Shown piece after piece: positions 15,838-25,717 of a DNA stretch of 64,000 nt. This DNA is from JAHDBG01 sp963922315 (GTDB lineage: Bacteria; Pseudomonadota; Gammaproteobacteria; Chromatiales; Chromatiaceae). The first letter of the stretch is position 1; each line of letters begins with the position of its first letter. The notes under the pieces were generated by a model. That model was not told where the DNA came from and searched no databases. It was given only the letters and a program-made list of their open reading frames with translations. The stretch is from contig CAWUID010000001.1 in the NCBI GenBank assembly GCA_963922315.1, positions 62,001 through 126,000 on the forward strand, read 5' to 3'. The position numbers and the translations under genes are program-made.

Positions 15838-17199
15838 ATGTCTGCCCTTACCTGGTTAACCCGTCATTATTCAGTCTGGTTGCTATGTAGCCTGTGCCTG
15901 TGTACCTGGCGTGTACAGGCAGCCTTGCCGGCACAGATTGGCACCCAGCCGCTCCCCAGCCTGGCACCGATGCTGGAACGAGTGACGCCTGCGGTCGTCA
16001 ACATCTCCACGGATACCCGCACCCGGTTACGCAGTCACTCCCTGTTAAACGACCCGTTTTTTCGCTGGTTTTTTGAACAGCCGCGCCGTCAGCGCAAACG
16101 TCAGAGCCTGGGTTCTGGTGTGATTGTGGACGCAGCTAATGGCTATGTTCTCACCAATCAGCATGTGATTGATGATGCAGAAGAAATCAGAGTGACACTG
16201 AAAGATGGCCGTCACCTGACAGCAACCCTGCTGGGCTCCGACCCGGAAACGGATGTCGCCCTGTTACAGATTCCGGCAGAGCGGTTGCAGGCAATCAGCT
16301 TTGCTGATTCTAACCTACTGCGGGTGGGTGATTTTGTCGTTGCCATCGGTAGCCCGTTCGGATTGCAACAGACCGTCACATCCGGCATTGTCAGCGCGCT
16401 CGGACGTAGCGGTCTCGGTATTGAAGGCTATGAACATTTTATTCAGACGGATGCTTCCATTAACCCGGGTAATTCCGGTGGTCCACTGGTCAACCTGCAT
16501 GGTGAACTGATCGGCATCAATACGGCGATACTGGCGCCAAATGGCGGAAATGTTGGCATTGGCTTTGCGATTCCATCGAATCGCGCTCGCGCAATTATGC
16601 GCCAGATTGTGGACTATGGTGGAGTCAGCCGGGGCATCTTCGGCATTAAAGTGCAGGATCTGAACGCTGATCTGGCGCAGGCGCTTGGCTTAAACCAGCG
16701 GGCAGGTGCCATGGTGAATGCGGTTGAAACGGACTCACCGGCAGAGGATGCTGGATTACAAGAAGGAGACGTGGTACTGCAAATCAACCGGCATACTGTA
16801 CAAAATGCAGAAGACTTGCTGACGCAACTGGGGTTGGCACGGATTGGTGACAAAATCAGCCTGCAAGTCTACCGTAACGGACACAAACGTACTCTCACTG
16901 CCCAAATTGCAGACCCGTTTGCTAACTATACCCCCGGCGAACGTCTGACCCGGGCTTTTCAGGGCGCTGTGCTCAAAGCAGTCACAGACCAATCCCGTTT
17001 TGGCGAGAATGCAGGGATTCGGGTCGGCAAAGTCACCCGGGATAGCCGCGCCTGGCGCCTGGGTTTGCGCATGAATGATGTGATCTTTGAAGTCAATCGG
17101 CAACGTATCAAAACCTTGCCACAACTGCGTCAGTTCAGCAGCGTATGGCATCTGCGCCTGCGCCGTGATGAACAATTGCTCACCTTCAGTTCCCGTTAA
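15838..17199 (+). CDS. degQ: periplasmic serine protease of the Do (DegP/DegQ) family
   Basis: Quality-control protease of the periplasm. A signal peptide (cleavage near VQA-ALP, about residue 30) is followed by a trypsin-like domain with the catalytic triad His109 (LTNQHVID), Asp139 (ETDVALL) and Ser213 (GNSGGPL), and two PDZ domains (about 250-345 and 365-450). 453 residues suits DegQ or DegP. The start codon is not preceded by a strong ribosome-binding site, and the gene lies 20 bases after ribE. A SDR gene starts one base after its stop. Whether it is DegP- or DegQ-like in function cannot be told. Confidence 0.93.
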   Translation: MSALTWLTRHYSVWLLCSLCLCTWRVQAALPAQIGTQPLPSLAPMLERVTPAVVNISTDTRTRLRSHSLLNDPFFRWFFEQPRRQRKRQSLGSGVIVDAANGYVLTNQHVIDDAEEIRVTLKDGRHLTATLLGSDPETDVALLQIPAERLQAISFADSNLLRVGDFVVAIGSPFGLQQTVTSGIVSALGRSGLGIEGYEHFIQTDASINPGNSGGPLVNLHGELIGINTAILAPNGGNVGIGFAIPSNRARAIMRQIVDYGGVSRGIFGIKVQDLNADLAQALGLNQRAGAMVNAVETDSPAEDAGLQEGDVVLQINRHTVQNAEDLLTQLGLARIGDKISLQVYRNGHKRTLTAQIADPFANYTPGERLTRAFQGAVLKAVTDQSRFGENAGIRVGKVTRDSRAWRLGLRMNDVIFEVNRQRIKTLPQLRQFSSVWHLRLRRDEQLLTFSSR

Positions 17200-17200
17200 T

Positions 17201-17986
17201 ATGCTGATTGCACCACCAGAAGACGCTCCCGGTACGACCAGTCTGCAGGATCATGTCATTCTGATCACTGGTGCCGGAGACGGTATCGGACGTGCCGTGG
17301 CGCTCGCCTGTGCCAGACAGGGTGCAATCGTGGTGCTGCTCGGTAAGACAGTTGCCAAACTGGAGGGCGTGTACGACCAGATCGTTGCTTCCGGCGCACC
17401 TGAGCCGGCGATCTACCCGATGCACCTGCAAGGCGCCAGTGTTAATGATTATGCACAACTGGCCAACACGCTGGATAATCACTTCGGTTGCCTGCACGGA
17501 CTGGTGAACAATGCTGCCAGCCTGCCGTATCTGTCCCGCCTGAAAGACTACGAAGCGGATGATTGGCTACAGACGATACAAGTCAATCTGAACGCGCCAT
17601 TTTTACTCACCCAGGCCTGCTTGCCGCTGCTGCAGGCAGCACCAGCTGCCAGCGTCATTTTTACCGGGGACAGCGCATTGGCAGAGCAACCTGCTTTTGG
17701 TGGCGCCTATGCGATCACCAAGCGCAGCACGCAGCATCTGATGACATTGTGGGCACATGAACTGGAACGTACCCGGATACGAGTCAACCTGATAGACCCG
17801 GGACCGACCCGAACCCGGCTACGCAAAACGATCTTTCCGGGTGAAGCCAGCACCAGGCAGGCAACACCGGAACAAGTGGCATCCAGTTACGTCTGGTTAC
17901 TCGGATCACAAAGTCTGAGTGTGCACGGCCAGATGGTGCAACCACCCCAAAAACCTCACAGCCCCCACGCCGCCACAGCCGCCTGA
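17201..17986 (+). CDS. short-chain dehydrogenase, YciK-like
   Basis: Cytoplasmic NAD(P)-dependent oxidoreductase of the classical SDR family, close to YciK, whose substrate is not known. The cofactor motif TGAGDGIG is at residues 23-30, NNAAS follows in the middle, and the catalytic YAITK (Tyr and Lys) comes after a serine in FTGDSALAEQP. From the ATG at 17201 it has 261 residues. An earlier ATG in frame would overlap the protease gene and adds sequence without SDR character. Its end overlaps convergent cysQ by 31 bases. Confidence 0.88.
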   Translation: MLIAPPEDAPGTTSLQDHVILITGAGDGIGRAVALACARQGAIVVLLGKTVAKLEGVYDQIVASGAPEPAIYPMHLQGASVNDYAQLANTLDNHFGCLHGLVNNAASLPYLSRLKDYEADDWLQTIQVNLNAPFLLTQACLPLLQAAPAASVIFTGDSALAEQPAFGGAYAITKRSTQHLMTLWAHELERTRIRVNLIDPGPTRTRLRKTIFPGEASTRQATPEQVASSYVWLLGSQSLSVHGQMVQPPQKPHSPHAATAA

Positions 17987-18774
17987 TCAGCAAACACCAG
18001 AAAATGCGGATTCAGTAAACTGTCTTTCTGGTTATAACGTAATGGTTGACCGGTCACATCTGTTACCTGTCCTCCTGCTGCTTCGACCACCGCCTGTGCT
18101 GCTGCGGTATCCCATTCACAAGTTGGCCCGAGTCGGGGATACACATCCGCAGCCCCCTCTGCCACCTGACATAATTTCAGCGAACTCCCCATGCTGACCA
18201 GTTGATACTCATTCATTTGATCCAGCATCTGCTGTAATCCGGCGCTAACATGGGAACGGCTGGCCACCACCCGTAATGGCTGCTCGCAGGGCAGGGCGGG
18301 GTAAATCTTTGTTCGTTCACCTGATCGCTGCTGTTTCCAGGCACCTATGCCCACCTCACCCGCGTAACATACCCCACTGGTTGGCACATACACCACGCCC
18401 AGCACAGGTCGACCCTGCTCAATCAGCGCGATATTCACGGTGAACTCACCATTACGCCGGATAAATTCTTTCGTACCATCCAACGGATCAACCAGCCAAT
18501 AGCGAGACCAGGTCTTCCGCTGTGCATAAGGAACTTCAGCCGATTCTTCCGACAGAATTGGTACATCCGGCGTCAGCTCAGATAGTGCTGCGATAATCTG
18601 TTGGTGTGAAGCCAGATCAGCTGCGGTCAGGGGTGATTGATCAGCCTTCTGCTGCACAGCAAAATCGCGCTCGTAAATTGCCAGAATCGCACGCCCTGCT
18701 GTTTGTGCAATATTGACCACATCATTCAATAACGTTTGTTTATTCACACATCCAACCTGTAAAGACTCAGACAT
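17956..18774 (-). CDS. cysQ: 3'(2'),5'-bisphosphate nucleotidase CysQ
   Basis: Removes the 3' phosphate of 3'-phosphoadenosine 5'-phosphate (PAP) and recycles this by-product of sulfate activation; magnesium-dependent inositol-monophosphatase fold. The metal-binding signature DPLDGTKEFI is clear, with ILSEESAEVPY before it and CEWDTAAAQAVVEAAGG toward the C-terminus. 272 residues is typical. It is the last gene in the minus-strand block that begins at 35.7 kb: the SDR gene upstream ends inside its first codons, so it may be transcribed with the sugar operon, although its own role is housekeeping. Confidence 0.95.
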   Translation of the reverse strand: MSESLQVGCVNKQTLLNDVVNIAQTAGRAILAIYERDFAVQQKADQSPLTAADLASHQQIIAALSELTPDVPILSEESAEVPYAQRKTWSRYWLVDPLDGTKEFIRRNGEFTVNIALIEQGRPVLGVVYVPTSGVCYAGEVGIGAWKQQRSGERTKIYPALPCEQPLRVVASRSHVSAGLQQMLDQMNEYQLVSMGSSLKLCQVAEGAADVYPRLGPTCEWDTAAAQAVVEAAGGQVTDVTGQPLRYNQKDSLLNPHFLVFADQAAVAAWGL

Positions 18775-19693
18775 TGCCGTACCGTGTATTCCGGATCATC
18801 TGATAACCTTTAATCAACTCACCAATGCCACCATCCAGCGAAAACGCTGGCCTGAAACCAGTCGCTTCTATTTTCGCATTCGAAACAATGTAATTACGCT
18901 GATCCGGATCCTTGCCCACAGGCGCATCAATAAACGTAAACTCAGGCAACTGCTGCTGAATGCGTTCACACAACTCTTTTTTTGAGACATTCGCATCCGA
19001 CAGACCGACATTATAAATCTGACCTTTCATCTGATCATAATGACTTAATGCGTGTTGAAAGGCCCGTGAGACGTCACGCACATGAATATAATTACGCTTA
19101 AACTGGCTCTCGAATAACACCACAAACCGGTCATACACCGCACGATACGTAAAATTGTTCACCAGCAAATCGATACGCATGCGGGGCGACATACCAAACA
19201 CCGTTGCTAAACGAAAACTGATCGCATGACTATGCTCCATCAGTTCCTGTTCGGTCGCGACTTTATCAATCGCATATTGCGAAATGGGACGCAACGGTGA
19301 CGTCTCATCGCAAAAATGATCGCCATCGCCCGTACCATACGCACTATTCGTGGTTGGCATCAACACCACCTGATCCTGTGACAACTTTTTCAGCATCAGA
19401 GTAATCGCTTCATGATTAGTCGTTCTGGCACCGACCGGATCCATACCGCATAACGGTGCACCGACCAGAGCGGCCAGAGGAATAATCACATCTGCCTTTT
19501 TCAGCAAACTGGTTTCAACCCGGACATCTCCCTTCACCACATGAAAATCAGGATGATAAGTACAATGATTCAGGCTGGCTTGGTGAAACATAAAATTGTC
19601 TAAGACCGTGACCTGATGTCCGGCAGCCAGCAAATCAGGCACCATAATTGAACCCAGATAACCAGCTCCGCCAGTAACAAGAATTTTCGCCAT
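18767..19693 (-). CDS. sugar-nucleotide SDR dehydrogenase, possibly GDP-heptose 4-oxidase (Cj1427-like)
   Basis: Extended SDR of 308 residues with the NAD motif TGGAGYLG (7-14) and catalytic Tyr140-Lys144 (YAIDK) after TTNSAYGTG. The N-terminal part (LDNFMFHQASLNHC) and the overall layout resemble the dehydrogenase of Campylobacter heptose loci (Cj1427), which oxidises C4 of GDP-D-glycero-manno-heptose. It lacks the Asp-Glu pair next to the catalytic Thr that marks 4,6-dehydratases, which favours plain oxidation over dehydration. The neighbour upstream is an HddC-like guanylyltransferase. The SDR assignment is sure, the substrate inferred. Confidence 0.8.
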   Translation of the reverse strand: MAKILVTGGAGYLGSIMVPDLLAAGHQVTVLDNFMFHQASLNHCTYHPDFHVVKGDVRVETSLLKKADVIIPLAALVGAPLCGMDPVGARTTNHEAITLMLKKLSQDQVVLMPTTNSAYGTGDGDHFCDETSPLRPISQYAIDKVATEQELMEHSHAISFRLATVFGMSPRMRIDLLVNNFTYRAVYDRFVVLFESQFKRNYIHVRDVSRAFQHALSHYDQMKGQIYNVGLSDANVSKKELCERIQQQLPEFTFIDAPVGKDPDQRNYIVSNAKIEATGFRPAFSLDGGIGELIKGYQMIRNTRYGNV

Positions 19694-19723
19694 AATGATT
19701 TCGACTCCTGATGCGAATTGATC

Positions 19724-20425
19724 TTAAGGTAACAATGTCTGTGCGTGAAAATAATCTTCCGGCAGACCAATATCAATAAACTGACCTGAGCAGACCAGGC
19801 CAGACAGCCGTTTTTTGCAGGCCAACAACTGAGGCAATATCTCTGTTTCCAATGCAACCTGCGCACCTGGTGCATAGCCGGCATCTGTTATCACATCAGG
19901 TTTAACTAAATACACTCCGCCGTTTGCATACCGGGTCGCACCAGCCTCCGCATTTAAAGACACAACCTGTCCGTCTGCGGCAAGTTGCAGGCCGAGATAA
20001 CGCTGCGTATCCTGAGTGCGAAACAGACAACAGGTCCAGTCAGACTGCTTTACTGCGTGAAAAGCAACCAACTGCGCCAGCGATACAGCAAAAAAGGTAT
20101 CGCCATTTAACGCCAGCACCGGCTGCACAGATGACAACTGCTCCGTCGCCAGCAACAAACCACCGCCGGTACCGCAAGGCTCCGGTTCAATCGCATACCG
20201 AATATCCGCACCTGCATAAGAATCGCCGAAATAACCCATGATCACTTCATGTCGGTAACCTACCGATAAAACAAACTCCTGAATACCCTGTGCAATCCAG
20301 TAATCCATCTGACATGCTAGAAAAGGACGTCCCCGGATCGGCGCCATCGGCTTCGGCACCTCTGATACCACACTACGTAAACGCGTACCCAAACCACCTG
20401 CAAGAATAATAGCTGTCCGTACCAT
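19724..20425 (-). CDS. hddC: sugar-1-phosphate nucleotidyltransferase, HddC-like
   Basis: Activates a sugar 1-phosphate with a nucleotide. The signature LAGGLGTRLR with the following VPKPMAPI (Lys25) marks the family; ALNGDTFF holds the metal-binding aspartate, and the C-terminal FIDIGLPEDYFHA is typical of HddC and related small guanylyltransferases. 233 residues. In the same operon an HddA-like kinase is found, and HddA with HddC makes GDP-D-glycero-alpha-D-manno-heptose in other bacteria; that pairing is why I favour a heptose substrate. Glucose- or mannose-1-phosphate cannot be excluded from sequence alone. Confidence 0.82.
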   Translation of the reverse strand: MVRTAIILAGGLGTRLRSVVSEVPKPMAPIRGRPFLACQMDYWIAQGIQEFVLSVGYRHEVIMGYFGDSYAGADIRYAIEPEPCGTGGGLLLATEQLSSVQPVLALNGDTFFAVSLAQLVAFHAVKQSDWTCCLFRTQDTQRYLGLQLAADGQVVSLNAEAGATRYANGGVYLVKPDVITDAGYAPGAQVALETEILPQLLACKKRLSGLVCSGQFIDIGLPEDYFHAQTLLP

Positions 20426-20428
20426 ATT

Positions 20429-22750
20429 TTATTGATCAGGTATAAAACGATACACCCATTGACTGTCATCAGTACGTTGTAACTTCCTGTATTCAAAAAT
20501 GAACAGCAAAAGACACAAACTCATAATAAAAACAGCTAGGAAAAAAGAGATATTATTAAAAAATGTCATAGGATGATGTTTCACAAACTCCAATTCAATC
20601 ATATTCTCACCCGGCGCTAACTCGAGCGCCTTGATACCGATATTAGCACGCATCACTTGTGTTTCTTGTCCATTCACAATAGCTGACCATCGTGGGTCCC
20701 AGGCATCCGCATATGCTAATAGTGCAGGCTTGTTACCCGGAACCATAGCGCGGATCCTGACCTTATGTGCACTATGATACAAAATCTCAAAACTGGCATT
20801 TTCCGCCAATGGCTGATTTAATCGTAATAGTGCCGGTGTATGATGCAATAATATTTCTTCAGAAGGATCCACGATACGAGCAAATTCTTTGATTTCATCT
20901 GACGCAGCAATCCGAAATGACCGACCAAAATAAAATCGGGGAGACTCACACCCCATGCTTTTCATAAAACCACTGTCATTCTCCGGAAAAAATGATTCAT
21001 CATTATGATGAGTCACAGTTCCACCACGAGCACGTACCGCAGATAGAATATAAGGATTCCAACGATCTGATCTAAAAGAGTTGATGCAATATCTGGCGTT
21101 TGCCCAGTCAAGTGCCACATCGTAAGCTGTGCCTGGATAAGATCGGATAAAGTCAGCAAAAGACTGGATTAACGTTAAAGGCTGACCTGTGCTTTCTGCG
21201 GGTTTATTTCTTGGGCCGGAAAAATCATATTTTTTAATTGAAGAAAATATAGCACTATTGTTTTCTTCCTGAGGTATATTTTTAATAACAAAAAATTGAT
21301 AAACCGCCATATCAGATAAAAAAAACAGTACGATAAAACGAATATAATACTTAGCACTTAAATGGAAAAATCTGCGCAGACTGATAATCGCCAGAAAAAA
21401 AACAAGCTTGATGAACAGAATAAAAACAAAAAGCCGACTCTGGCTTAAAGGGGTGGTACTCTGAGAAACTTGCATATTTACAGAGCCATGCTTAAAAACA
21501 CTGATCTCAAATGTAAACGAATGTGTTAAGACGAGATCACATGCAACCAGAAACAGCAAAATAAAAAAGAAACGTTGAAGCCACATAACAAACTGCGGCT
21601 TCGCTTTTTTTAACAACTCTTCGATCAAAAAACCACTGGCAATTAAAATAAAAAATGAAAAAAAACCAAACACAAGACCAATATGGCGATATCTGTTTAT
21701 TCCGGGGAGATGATAATAAAGCGTTGAGAAGTAACCACCTATAGAAAAAGAAAATATCAGCAAGGCGACAATAGAAAAAATCCAGAAGCCGGGTGATTTT
21801 GACTTTATCAAACCATATAGCATTAGAAATAATGGTAATATGCCAACATAGTAAGTATTATCTGAGTTGAAAAAATGGCCAGAAATATAACCCTTCAGCA
21901 TATAAAAAAAATTAAGATTTTGATATGTAAGAAAATCTTCTAATCCGACGCTGAAATCGGAATTACGTGCATGAGCAACAGATGTCATGCCATTAACAGA
22001 CTGATAAACCAGATAAATCAGGAATGCCAGAAAACCTGCACCAATGGCAAGAAAAAGATAATCTGTTTTTTTGATGATAATATTTTTCGGGAAGGCTAAT
22101 ATGGCATAAATCAGAAAAACAGCGGAAAGCACATAAAACTGCAAAGGGATAAAATAGACAGTATGACCCCAGAAGTGCAGCAAGCCGACAGAAGACCCTG
22201 CAACAAGATATGCGATTTTTCCAGTTTTAAAAAAAGACACTACCAGATAAAGTAATATTGGTATCAGATAAAAAAGATAAAAATTAAAAAACACCTGATG
22301 ATAAATCGACAGACTACCAATGGCAGACAGACACAAATACCATCTGGCTGTTGTAGATTGATACAAAACTGTCGAAAGAAAATAAACACCGACAATAAAT
22401 ATTACCCTATCCAGAAGCAAGGCAGATTTATAAAGCAACAAAACGTTTTGCACATCAAATAATATGCCGAATAAAATCACAAGATACTTGTTGATGTTCA
22501 GAAATGATATCTGATATAAAGCAGCAGGCAAGCCATATACTGAATCAGGTAGCCATCGTGGTATCTCTTTGTATTGATGCAGGTGACTGTAGACAAAATC
22601 AAAATACTGGAATACCAGCATTGTGTCGTGCCCAGGCAATACTGAATCACTAACTTCAAAAACAAATAAAAACATGATGACAGACAACAGCGCTATCAAC
22701 ATATATTTATTTATATAGTGAGAAAATGCAGGCACTGAAAAATTAAACAT
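20429..22750 (-). CDS. large polytopic membrane protein, YfhO/GT-C type
   Basis: 773 residues (ATG at 22750): about a dozen hydrophobic helices, then a soluble C-terminal region (about 500-735) and one last helix. The end of the soluble part, AYADAWDPRWSAIVNGQET followed by LELAPGENMIELEF, matches the beta-rich tail of YfhO-family proteins, membrane glycosyltransferases that use polyprenyl-phosphate sugars. An acidic motif in the first extracytoplasmic loop (SVLPGHDTMLVFQYFDF) fits the GT-C fold. Expected to transfer a sugar on the periplasmic face. Clearly AT-rich compared with the rest of the window, so probably acquired. Its partner is likely the GT2 enzyme encoded directly upstream. Confidence 0.78.
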   Translation of the reverse strand: MFNFSVPAFSHYINKYMLIALLSVIMFLFVFEVSDSVLPGHDTMLVFQYFDFVYSHLHQYKEIPRWLPDSVYGLPAALYQISFLNINKYLVILFGILFDVQNVLLLYKSALLLDRVIFIVGVYFLSTVLYQSTTARWYLCLSAIGSLSIYHQVFFNFYLFYLIPILLYLVVSFFKTGKIAYLVAGSSVGLLHFWGHTVYFIPLQFYVLSAVFLIYAILAFPKNIIIKKTDYLFLAIGAGFLAFLIYLVYQSVNGMTSVAHARNSDFSVGLEDFLTYQNLNFFYMLKGYISGHFFNSDNTYYVGILPLFLMLYGLIKSKSPGFWIFSIVALLIFSFSIGGYFSTLYYHLPGINRYRHIGLVFGFFSFFILIASGFLIEELLKKAKPQFVMWLQRFFFILLFLVACDLVLTHSFTFEISVFKHGSVNMQVSQSTTPLSQSRLFVFILFIKLVFFLAIISLRRFFHLSAKYYIRFIVLFFLSDMAVYQFFVIKNIPQEENNSAIFSSIKKYDFSGPRNKPAESTGQPLTLIQSFADFIRSYPGTAYDVALDWANARYCINSFRSDRWNPYILSAVRARGGTVTHHNDESFFPENDSGFMKSMGCESPRFYFGRSFRIAASDEIKEFARIVDPSEEILLHHTPALLRLNQPLAENASFEILYHSAHKVRIRAMVPGNKPALLAYADAWDPRWSAIVNGQETQVMRANIGIKALELAPGENMIELEFVKHHPMTFFNNISFFLAVFIMSLCLLLFIFEYRKLQRTDDSQWVYRFIPDQ

Positions 22751-22769
22751 AATAAGAAACCTGCAACAC

Positions 22770-23513
22770 TCAGGCAAGTGACTTTTTTAATAACAACATG
22801 CCATGTAAAGTCTGAATACCATGCCTCATATAAGATAAAGGTCTGGAAACCTTGCTGCGCCCGAAGAAACGGGCACGATGTCTTACCGGAATATCCCGGA
22901 TACAATATCCGGCCTGTTCAACTCTTATATAGAGTTCTGAATTAACAAATTCCGGAATATGTTTTATTTCAGGCAACTGATCTTGTATAACAGAAAGCTT
23001 TATAAACTTAAATGCTGAATTAATATCACGGCCTTTTGATGAAAAAAGAAAGCGAAACAGGATATTAAAAAGTACTGAGCCCAACATTTGATAATAAGGG
23101 TGCTGGCGGCCAACCTTATAGCCATTCAACATATCGTATTCAGCATTTTGCATGATTTCAGCCATTTTCCAGAAATCATTTGCCAGATATTGTCCATCAG
23201 AATCGGTGAAAAATATCAAAGGATTTTTTGCCATGGCATATAATCGCTTAGTTGCTGCACCAAATCCATCCCGATCAGAATGATGAATAACAATATAAGG
23301 ATAACGTGTTTTCAGGCTATGCAGAATAGGTGTTGTCTGATCATTTGAGGCATCATCAAATATCAGCTCGCTGCCTTCAGGTAAAAACAACATCACTTCC
23401 TGATGCCATTCTTCAACGACTCGTTCAATAATATCTTCTTCATTACAAACAGGCATTAACACAGAAACTGGTGTATCCAGCATGGCATGTTTGTCATCTG
23501 CTGTATAAGTCAT
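22770..23513 (-). CDS. family 2 glycosyltransferase, DPM1-like
   Basis: GT-A fold enzyme of 247 residues: VSVLMPVCNEEDIIERVV at the start, the nucleotide-binding DDAS, and TDSDGQY as metal-binding DXD motif, then HRARFFGRSKVS near the C-terminus. This pattern is that of polyprenyl-phosphate (dolichyl-phosphate-mannose-like) sugar synthases, here without membrane helices at the end. Overlaps the next gene's open frame by a few bases. It may load a sugar on undecaprenyl phosphate for the YfhO-like protein encoded immediately downstream. Confidence 0.86.
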   Translation of the reverse strand: MTYTADDKHAMLDTPVSVLMPVCNEEDIIERVVEEWHQEVMLFLPEGSELIFDDASNDQTTPILHSLKTRYPYIVIHHSDRDGFGAATKRLYAMAKNPLIFFTDSDGQYLANDFWKMAEIMQNAEYDMLNGYKVGRQHPYYQMLGSVLFNILFRFLFSSKGRDINSAFKFIKLSVIQDQLPEIKHIPEFVNSELYIRVEQAGYCIRDIPVRHRARFFGRSKVSRPLSYMRHGIQTLHGMLLLKKSLA

Positions 23514-23519
23514 CTCGGC

Positions 23520-24470
23520 TCACAATATAACAGGAATATGTTTTCTGCGATGGTGTTCATATGCCAGAAAAAGAGGTGTAAATGAATCAAGCATAGCATG
23601 CAAACCTTCATGCAAGGGTGTGCGTACCAGATCACCCAGAATACCACGCTCTTTTTGTATATTAAGATATTTTTCTCTGGCACCGGTATAGCGGTTGACA
23701 TCATATTGGATGATATCCGGATCAACACCAATCATCTCACATAATATTTCTGAAAATGTTCGGATCGTATGCTGGGTGCCTGCACCTATATTGATAATAT
23801 CATTCTCTGTTTTTTGTTCAATTAAAAACAAATCATTGATAAAATCGTCTATATAAGTTAACTCGCGTTTCTGATAACCGTCACCCCATAATACAATATC
23901 TTCGCCAAAATGTTTATGGCTCAGTATCTTTGCAGCCAGGTCATAAATAAAATGTCGTCGTTTTGCACCAACAGGATAATGCGGACCATAGACAGTGGAC
24001 GGTACGACTGTAAGGAATTTAAGGTCATACTGCTGTGCCAGGCTTATCTGACCGATATGCAGCATACGTTTGGTCATACCATAGGCATATAAACCCGAGA
24101 CAGGCTCCCCGACAAGATACAGGCCTTCGTGCAAATCAGTGCCTTCAGCATAGGCACCACTGGATCCAATGGAAATCAGTCTGGCTTGCGGTTGTTCTTG
24201 CGCCCACCAGCGTAATACAGTTGTATTGATTTGTTGATTAATAAGCCATTGCTCACCTGCATGATGTAATGAAAAATCACCACCCTGAATCCAGGCTGCA
24301 CAGTGATAAATATGGGTATACTTTTTATCTGAAAAGGGTAATAAACTATCCGGACGACATAAATCAGCATCCCGGGAAGAAAGAGAAACCACCTCATCTC
24401 CACGCTGTTTTAACTTGTTTGTCAGGTGTGTGCCTAAAAAGCCTGAACCTCCGGTAACGAGTATCGCCAT
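23520..24470 (-). CDS. sugar-nucleotide SDR, GDP-fucose-synthase-like reductase/epimerase
   Basis: Extended SDR of 316 residues. It carries TGGSGFLG at 6-13, SIGSSGAYAEG, the catalytic YAYGMTKRM (Tyr, Lys) and VVPSTVYGPHYP, which together are closest to GDP-L-fucose synthase, ColC and the Campylobacter C4 reductase Cj1428. These enzymes epimerise and/or reduce a 4-keto sugar nucleotide. It would act as the final reductase of the pathway encoded around it. Moderately AT-rich. Substrate not known. Confidence 0.82.
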   Translation of the reverse strand: MAILVTGGSGFLGTHLTNKLKQRGDEVVSLSSRDADLCRPDSLLPFSDKKYTHIYHCAAWIQGGDFSLHHAGEQWLINQQINTTVLRWWAQEQPQARLISIGSSGAYAEGTDLHEGLYLVGEPVSGLYAYGMTKRMLHIGQISLAQQYDLKFLTVVPSTVYGPHYPVGAKRRHFIYDLAAKILSHKHFGEDIVLWGDGYQKRELTYIDDFINDLFLIEQKTENDIINIGAGTQHTIRTFSEILCEMIGVDPDIIQYDVNRYTGAREKYLNIQKERGILGDLVRTPLHEGLHAMLDSFTPLFLAYEHHRRKHIPVIL

Positions 24471-24502
24471 GATAAGTCTTGCTATAGAGGGGATCGATAG
24501 AG

Positions 24503-25717
24503 TCAGATCAGGTGTGGTGTGGGGAAGGGAATGATAAACTGGCCGCCCTGGTGACGAAAGTCAGAAAAGTTCTTTAATATTTCTTCTTTAAAATTCCAGG
24601 CCAGCATCAGATAAACGTCTGGTGCCGGTGTTGTATCCTGGTGCTGCACAGGTATTCTGGTACCCGGAATATAAGTTCCGACTTTTAATGGATTGACTTC
24701 AACCGCACAATCAATACGATCTGAGTCAAGGCCACAATAGTTAATAATCGTTGAACCTTTAACCGGAGCGCCGAGTGCCTGAACAGACTTTCCTGCTGCC
24801 TTCAGTTGATCAATAAGACATAACAAGGCTTCACGCACAGCTATCACTTTTTTCGGGAAGTTATGATAAATTGACATACTTTCCACACCAATACGCTTTT
24901 CCTCAGCTAACATCGCGGATAACTGGGGTGAAGGTGGTACTGATTCTTCTTCATGTGCCGCATAAGCAATACAACTACCACCATGGATAGAAGCGAGATG
25001 GACATCAACTAATTTCATGCGATGTGATGCCAGCAGACGGGCAAAAGAATGCAGGGTGTAATATAACAAGTGCTCATGGTAGATCTGATCAAATGTATTA
25101 TTTTTAATGATGGTCGGAAGATAAACAAATTCTGCAACTAAGCGACCTTCTTCAGCCATCACCTTTTTGATACCAGCAAACACCGAATGCAATTCTTCCA
25201 CATGAAATAATACATTCGCGCCATGTACAATACGGGCAGGGCCTTTTTTTGCTAGTAACTGGTCTGCTGTTTCAGAGTTAAAAAACATATTCCAGCAAGG
25301 GACTCCAGCCTTTTCTGAGCGCTCAGCCTGCAATTTGCCCGAGTCCACATTCAATACATCAACATGGTGCGATTGCATCAGCTCCAGAAAGGTACCATCA
25401 TTCCCACCAATGTCTAATACATAATCGCCATGAGAAAATGAGGTTTGCCCGGCAATGTCGTCAGCAACAGCCTTAAAATGTGATCTGATAGAACGAGTGG
25501 TTCCAGTCAGATAGCCATGATCAACGAACATGGTTTCTTTAGGAACTGTGTGTCCGACCTGCATCATCCAGCAATCTTTACAGACCAGTAACTCAAGAGG
25601 ATATGTCGGAACATCTGTCCCTGCAGAGGAAGGAATAAAATGATTACCCCAGGGTTGCAAACCAAGATCTAATACAAGTTCAAGATTATCTGAAGCACAA
25701 TGTCTGCAAAAAGTCAT
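24503..25717 (-). CDS. SAM-dependent sugar C-methyltransferase (NovU/TylC3-like)
   Basis: 404 residues in three parts: an N-terminal zinc-binding domain with cysteine pairs Cys4/Cys7 and Cys46/Cys49, a central Rossmann domain with the SAM motif VLDIGGNDGTFLE (near residue 100), and a C-terminal domain with APVKGSTIINYCG and AWNFKEEIL. FDQIYHEHLLYYTLHSF carries the conserved residues of this family. Such enzymes (NovU, TylC3, and related) add a methyl carbon to a keto-sugar nucleotide, usually at C3 or C5 next to the 4-keto group. Starts inside the stop of the PLP enzyme gene (ATGA overlap). Confidence 0.92.
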   Translation of the reverse strand: MTFCRHCASDNLELVLDLGLQPWGNHFIPSSAGTDVPTYPLELLVCKDCWMMQVGHTVPKETMFVDHGYLTGTTRSIRSHFKAVADDIAGQTSFSHGDYVLDIGGNDGTFLELMQSHHVDVLNVDSGKLQAERSEKAGVPCWNMFFNSETADQLLAKKGPARIVHGANVLFHVEELHSVFAGIKKVMAEEGRLVAEFVYLPTIIKNNTFDQIYHEHLLYYTLHSFARLLASHRMKLVDVHLASIHGGSCIAYAAHEEESVPPSPQLSAMLAEEKRIGVESMSIYHNFPKKVIAVREALLCLIDQLKAAGKSVQALGAPVKGSTIINYCGLDSDRIDCAVEVNPLKVGTYIPGTRIPVQHQDTTPAPDVYLMLAWNFKEEILKNFSDFRHQGGQFIIPFPTPHLI